Below, in pieces: positions 59,991 to 64,000 of a stretch of DNA of 64,000 nucleotides. How positions within the stretch are numbered: the stretch's first letter is position 1; the number at the start of each line of letters is the position of its first letter. This DNA comes from Undaria pinnatifida (lineage: Eukaryota > Sar > Phaeophyceae > Laminariales > Alariaceae). The notes under the pieces are model-generated. The model saw only the letters and a program-made list of their open reading frames with translations. It made no database searches and had not been told where the DNA came from. The stretch is from contig JABAKD010000002.1 in the NCBI GenBank assembly GCA_012845835.1, forward strand, positions 27,950,710 to 28,014,709, written 5' to 3'. Both the position numbers and the translations under genes were made by a program.

Positions 59991-60120
59991 CGTGTGCATG
60001 ATATTTAAAACGTTTCAAAATACAAAAAAATATATAATTATAGTTATACGTATATATTCCCGCTCATGTTGGTCGTTTGGGGGTTGCGTCGCCTTCGTTC
60101 GACCCAGGCTGCAGGCGCGC

Positions 60121-60420
60121 GATACGGTAGAGGTACATAACACCTTAACGCCTTAACAACTGGAAACCCGTTTGGGGGGGACGACTTACTTGAAATAAGT
60201 ATAGGGAGGGATTTGGGGGCTCTAAATGGCGATGCGGTAGAGGTACATAACACCTTAACGCCGTAACAACGGGAAACCCGTTCTTGGGGGACAACTTACT
60301 TCAAATTAGTACAGGGAGGGATTTTGGGGCTCTAAATGGGTATCATCTATAACATAACCCGTTTTTGGGGGACATCTCACTCGAAATTAGTAAAAGGAGG
60401 GATTTTCGGGCTCTAACCGG
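60121..60420 (+). mobile_element. Three tandem copies of the short TIR element
   Basis: Copies begin at about 60121, 60231 and 60352. The first two share a 110-bp period including a GCGGTAGAGGTACATAAC linker; the third lacks the left end. Each has GAAACCCGTT ... TAGTANAGGGAGGGATTT ... GGGCTCTAA. Confidence 0.75.
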
Positions 60421-60870
60421 TTCACCATACCACAAGCAAAAATAAAAGTTCCTTCCACAACAAACGAAAGTGCAACTCGCCAAAAAAAAAAAAACACACA
60501 TTCCGACGATTTCGGAGATAAGGAGTCCGTTTCGTCAAGAAAATAGATAAGCCACATTAACAAGTGCTGCCTTAATCACGTAGCACTCTTCAATTCAACA
60601 CTAGCCGAGGAGGGCATCCGCTAGCAACCACAGTGGGTACCCCGATTCAAGTGCGCCCAGGATAAAAGAGCATTCGGGGCTTGAGCGCGGTAAAATCGGC
60701 ATGTCCCGCCTATGCTATAAGCTCTATATTTCCCACTACACATAAGAGCAATGTGTAGTTAAGAGCGCTTGTTTCGGCTTGTCCAGTGATACACATTATT
60801 AGACATTTCCAACCATTTTACCCCAGTGATGTCATCAGGGGGCATTTCGACCGGTATAGTATTTCCTATT

Positions 60871-60888
60871 GGTTAGGGTTAGGGTTAG
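60871..60888 (+). repeat. Interstitial telomere-type repeat
   Basis: GGTTAGGGTTAGGGTTAG, three TTAGGG-type units. Confidence 0.85.
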
Positions 60889-61017
60889 CTAGCATGGTTG
60901 AAAAAGGACAAAAAAATCACAGGGCGTTCTTACATCGGGGTACCCACTGCTGAAATATTACTACTGTACAGCAGTTTGCGTGTAACGTTCAATGGCAAAC
61001 ACGGCGGTTTTATGTCC

Positions 61018-61115
61018 GCCTGTAGAGCCCGTGAATATCAATGGCTAATTATGTCTTCTGCTAATATCATAAAAGCGATACCTCATTTGTTCTGCGAAAT
61101 TGAGAGAGTATGCTG
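61018..61115 (+). repeat. Dispersed repeat shared with 6425-6540
   Basis: GTAGAGCCCGTGAATATCAATGG ... CTCATTTGTTCTGCGA ... TATGCTGT, same order as in the SMYD intron. Confidence 0.65.
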
Positions 61116-62997
61116 TTCATCGCGCCGAGAGAACAGGGAACAAAAAAACAGGTATGGTTACTTCGTTACGGGTAGTTACTCGTAGTAGCAAGAAACCAGC
61201 CGTACCAACAAAAAAATGTCTTTTAAGCTAAATGGGTTCCCTATCCCCGGCATGAAAAAAGTTCTCAACACAATGTGGAAACCCTTACATAAAACGGGGA
61301 TGGGCACGATTTATCCCCTCCCGAGGATGGTACTGACTAACCCCTGGTATATGGTGCCTTAATTTCGCGTTTATAGGAAACTTTAACTGCTGAAAATCAG
61401 CAACTACCTGAACGCGATTTCATACGTATACATTATCGAAAAAAAAACACGAAGGCCATCACCCAAGCGGCGTCTGCAGGAGCACCACCACATTGACCCA
61501 CCATCATATAGCTCCTCCCTGGACAGAGCCCCCCGCCGTTGCACCAGGAGGTACAGAAACGGAAGCTGCCGGAGCCGAAAAATCACACACGACACCGTAC
61601 AAGAGAGGTCCAACAGGTGGTTGCGGGGGTCAATGCCACAAGAGGGGGGGGATGGCACATGGACAACGGTGGAAGGACAGATGCCTCTTGTCAGTCTTTT
61701 ACCGGCGGGTAATGAGATCAAAGTCAGGCGAGGTACGGTATGGGTGGGGGTCTCACACGCGCATACTAGTCGCGGGCGTAGCAAGTCGGACAACGGTAAA
61801 ACGTTCTTCAGCAAACTTACACCCCTTGGAACACTCGATAACTAAGCAGAGAAAGAGGGTGCCATATGCACCACAGGAGAGACCCGGAAACGCACGAAGA
61901 TACTGCCAGAACAGCACGAGATCCACATAAACTGGGGCTCTACCTCACGGTAGGCCGAACTTGACGGCTGTTTATTACCGGTACCTGGCAGTTCGGCAGT
62001 GAGGTGAGGCAAGCACTAAAAACTGAGTCAAGCTTTATAACCCCCCCCCCCCCCCGCAAACACATGTCGAGCCACAAACGCGCCAGGGGGGTGCAAAGAT
62101 TGCGGAACTCCGCAAAATTATCGCAAGGGGCTAACTGTATTAAATTGTAATACTTGTTCTTACTTTTCTCGTGTTTATGGTCTGGCTTGTTTTGTTGTGT
62201 TCTCGTACCCGGTACGCTAGCATTTCACTTGCCTTGCCTTGATTCATTGCGATTGGATGGTTTACTCTGTTTCACAGTCTGTGACCACATAATAATAAGT
62301 TGTACAAGTATCTCTCTAAGATGAAGAATCGGCACGGACTCTGGGTGTACTGATGATGATGTCGTTGAGTACATAGAAAGAACGGTTTGATGTGAAGACT
62401 AGTGAAGACAACACATACTTAGCCAACTAATAACTATTCGGCGACTTGCTACCAAGTCTGAGTAGAAATAAGTAACACGTTTACATTGAAGCCACGTTTA
62501 CATTGGCTCCTAATATTAATAGTGACTTATATTTAGACCCAGACAGGTATTACTTGGGAAAGCCTACCAACTGATCTTTTTTTAAAAATGAAACACAATG
62601 TGAGCCACGATTACACCAATCAAGTACATGCCAACACGCAATTTTTACCGCAAGCAACTACAGCAGTATCATAGCAGTAACTAGCGATAATACCATAATT
62701 ACTCGGCGACTTACTACTAGTACCTACCAGGTACAATACTATTGGAATAGTCAACCAACTCAAAGCCCCGATGGAACAGGAAAACAGAGAACAAACAAAA
62801 CACGGGAAAGGGAGAAACCGAAAAAGTGTCATAGACCCAACAACCAAAATAAACAGGGAAAAGAGAACAAGACGAAGAAAATAGGAAAACCACAAAAACG
62901 CGTCACAGACCGAATAAAAAAAGGGGAAAAAAAAGAGCAAAAACACACACAATGGGGGACACTAAAAACAAAAGACGCGGGCGACGCCTGTCCTAAC
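61116..62997. other. No secure gene
   Basis: Plus-strand frames at 61493-61930 (PWTEPPAVAPGGTETEA, GGCGGQC) resemble low-complexity parts of retroelement polyproteins, but no catalytic motif is present. A C-run lies at 62041. The rest is AT-rich with nothing recognised. Confidence 0.35.
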
Positions 62998-63114
62998 CTG
63001 TAGCACCCAAATGATGGATGCGAACGCGGCGACGCCTCTCATGGCAGATCTGTTGCTGCAAGAGTACTGGTCGTAGTCTCCGTCATAATCCGTGTCGCAG
63101 CCCGCCAGTTGCCC
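62998..63114 (-). CDS. Isolated exon, possible membrane protein
   Basis: Minus-strand exon of 39 codons between a good acceptor (GTGTGTTCAG) and donor (CTACAG|GTTAGG), phase 0 at both ends. The peptide has an acidic Tyr/Asp loop with two Cys (GCDTDYDGDYDQYSCSNRS) followed by MRGVAAFASIIWVLQ, the start of a hydrophobic helix. The pattern of a Cys-containing loop then a helix suits four-helix membrane proteins such as the MARVEL group, but this is a guess. Partner exons were not found; upstream ones may lie outside the window. Confidence 0.4.
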
Positions 63115-63576
63115 CTGAACACACGCGAAGAGCCAGTGCAGTTTTAATTTCCGACAGAAACCAATGTTCGGGGTTACTCTATAGCGCCGGTATGTGCCAA
63201 CGGGAAAAACCGGGCAACATAGCGGCAACCGGCGATACTCCGGATTGGGAATATATGGTCTACAGGTTTTAGCATGGAAATGAAAAACTGGGCCAAGCGA
63301 TTTCACTGGCACTATAGCGGGCAACCGGCGCTACGCAACCGTCGCTGTAGACGGGCTACTGCCCTATTAGCAGTAACAGTTAGTAACAGTTGAAGCGACA
63401 GAAAACAAACTCGGAACAAAGCGTTCACATCAAGGAGCGGTAATGTTTTCGACGAGTTAAGTGTTTCGAGGCGAGGACAAGACTGGTTGGAGCATATGGG
63501 TAGGGCGGATCGTCCCAGGAAAAAAAAAAAAAAAACGAGATTGTGTTGGGGTGAGTAGTCGACGAACGCAGCGTGC

Positions 63577-63690
63577 GCAATCACCGCGCACGCATACACA
63601 CGGCAATAAATAATCGGGTACGCATACACACGGCAACGAACCATCGCGTACTCAATACACACGGCAACAAACTATCGCGCAAGAACACAA
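63577..63690 (+). repeat. Minisatellite, unit about 34 bp
   Basis: Three units of ATACACACGGCAACNAANNATCGCGTACNC. It produces short repeated frames on both strands. Confidence 0.85.
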
Positions 63691-64000
63691 ACGATGAAGA
63701 AAACACTGCAACAAAACACGGCCACGATAAAAGGCTCCACGGAGCTTTTTCCGCACTTCCGTCCCTGCCCTGCGCCCGCACCAGTCATGTCTCGTCTTCG
63801 AATGCCTTACGGTCAGCGCCACGACAATAGCCCTTGTAGCGCTGCACCCCCGTATCGGGAACATTTTACTCGGAGTTAGAGTTAGATAGGTTTATCTGTA
63901 CAGTGCAGTAGCAAAAGGGGTCCAAACGCGCATCGAAAGAAAAGGAGGAGGCGCGATGGCCGACAAAAAACAAGCTCGCCCAACCCTCCGCTGCGCTCAC

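Noticed and set aside
63956-64000. ATG with good context at the right edge (MADKKQARPTLR)
   Set aside because: Only 15 codons are visible, too few to call a gene.
1-64000. CRISPR arrays, bacterial operons, ribosomal RNA
   Set aside because: No regular repeat-spacer array, ribosome-binding pattern or rRNA signature was seen; the gene structure is eukaryotic.

Overview
The window looks like nuclear DNA from a photosynthetic stramenopile, most likely a brown alga. The evidence is a set of intron-rich genes with consistent GT-AG phases, long repeat-filled introns, one predicted protein with a secondary-plastid targeting signal (hydrophobic leader ending ASA/F), TTAGGG-type repeats, and many short terminal-repeat elements. 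The organism call is inference. Most long open frames here are chance or repeat artefacts, so the genes were found by joining short exons with compatible splice phases.

Layout. 0-4.6 kb is repeat-rich and holds a decayed reverse-transcriptase fragment, tRNA-like short elements and a 358-bp TRIM-like element with 70-bp direct terminal repeats. 4.8-8.9 kb (+) is a SET/MYND lysine methyltransferase of the SMYD type. 11.4-18.45 kb (-) is a RAD51-paralogue gene resembling XRCC2, with a 4-kb first intron full of repeats. A divergent gene of unknown function begins near 19.1 kb (+). 22-37 kb is mainly mobile elements, mini- and microsatellites; its most striking parts are a 480-bp ATATG array and a nested insertion. 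40.1-52.2 kb (+) is a nine-exon gene for a predicted plastid protein that fuses a thioredoxin-like [2Fe-2S] ferredoxin domain to TPR repeats. Its introns contain a 1-kb foldback, satellites and MITEs. 52-63 kb is again element-rich, and a single minus-strand exon of a possible membrane protein lies at 63.0 kb.

The genes show no operon-like link: SMYD and XRCC2-like converge, and XRCC2-like and the 19-kb gene diverge. The most unusual features are the ferredoxin-TPR fusion, a 9-base dyad motif (TACCWGGTA) present about 20 times where about 0.5 is expected, and several short element families whose copies in this window allow insertion histories to be read. All exon joins and repeat alignments were made by eye.
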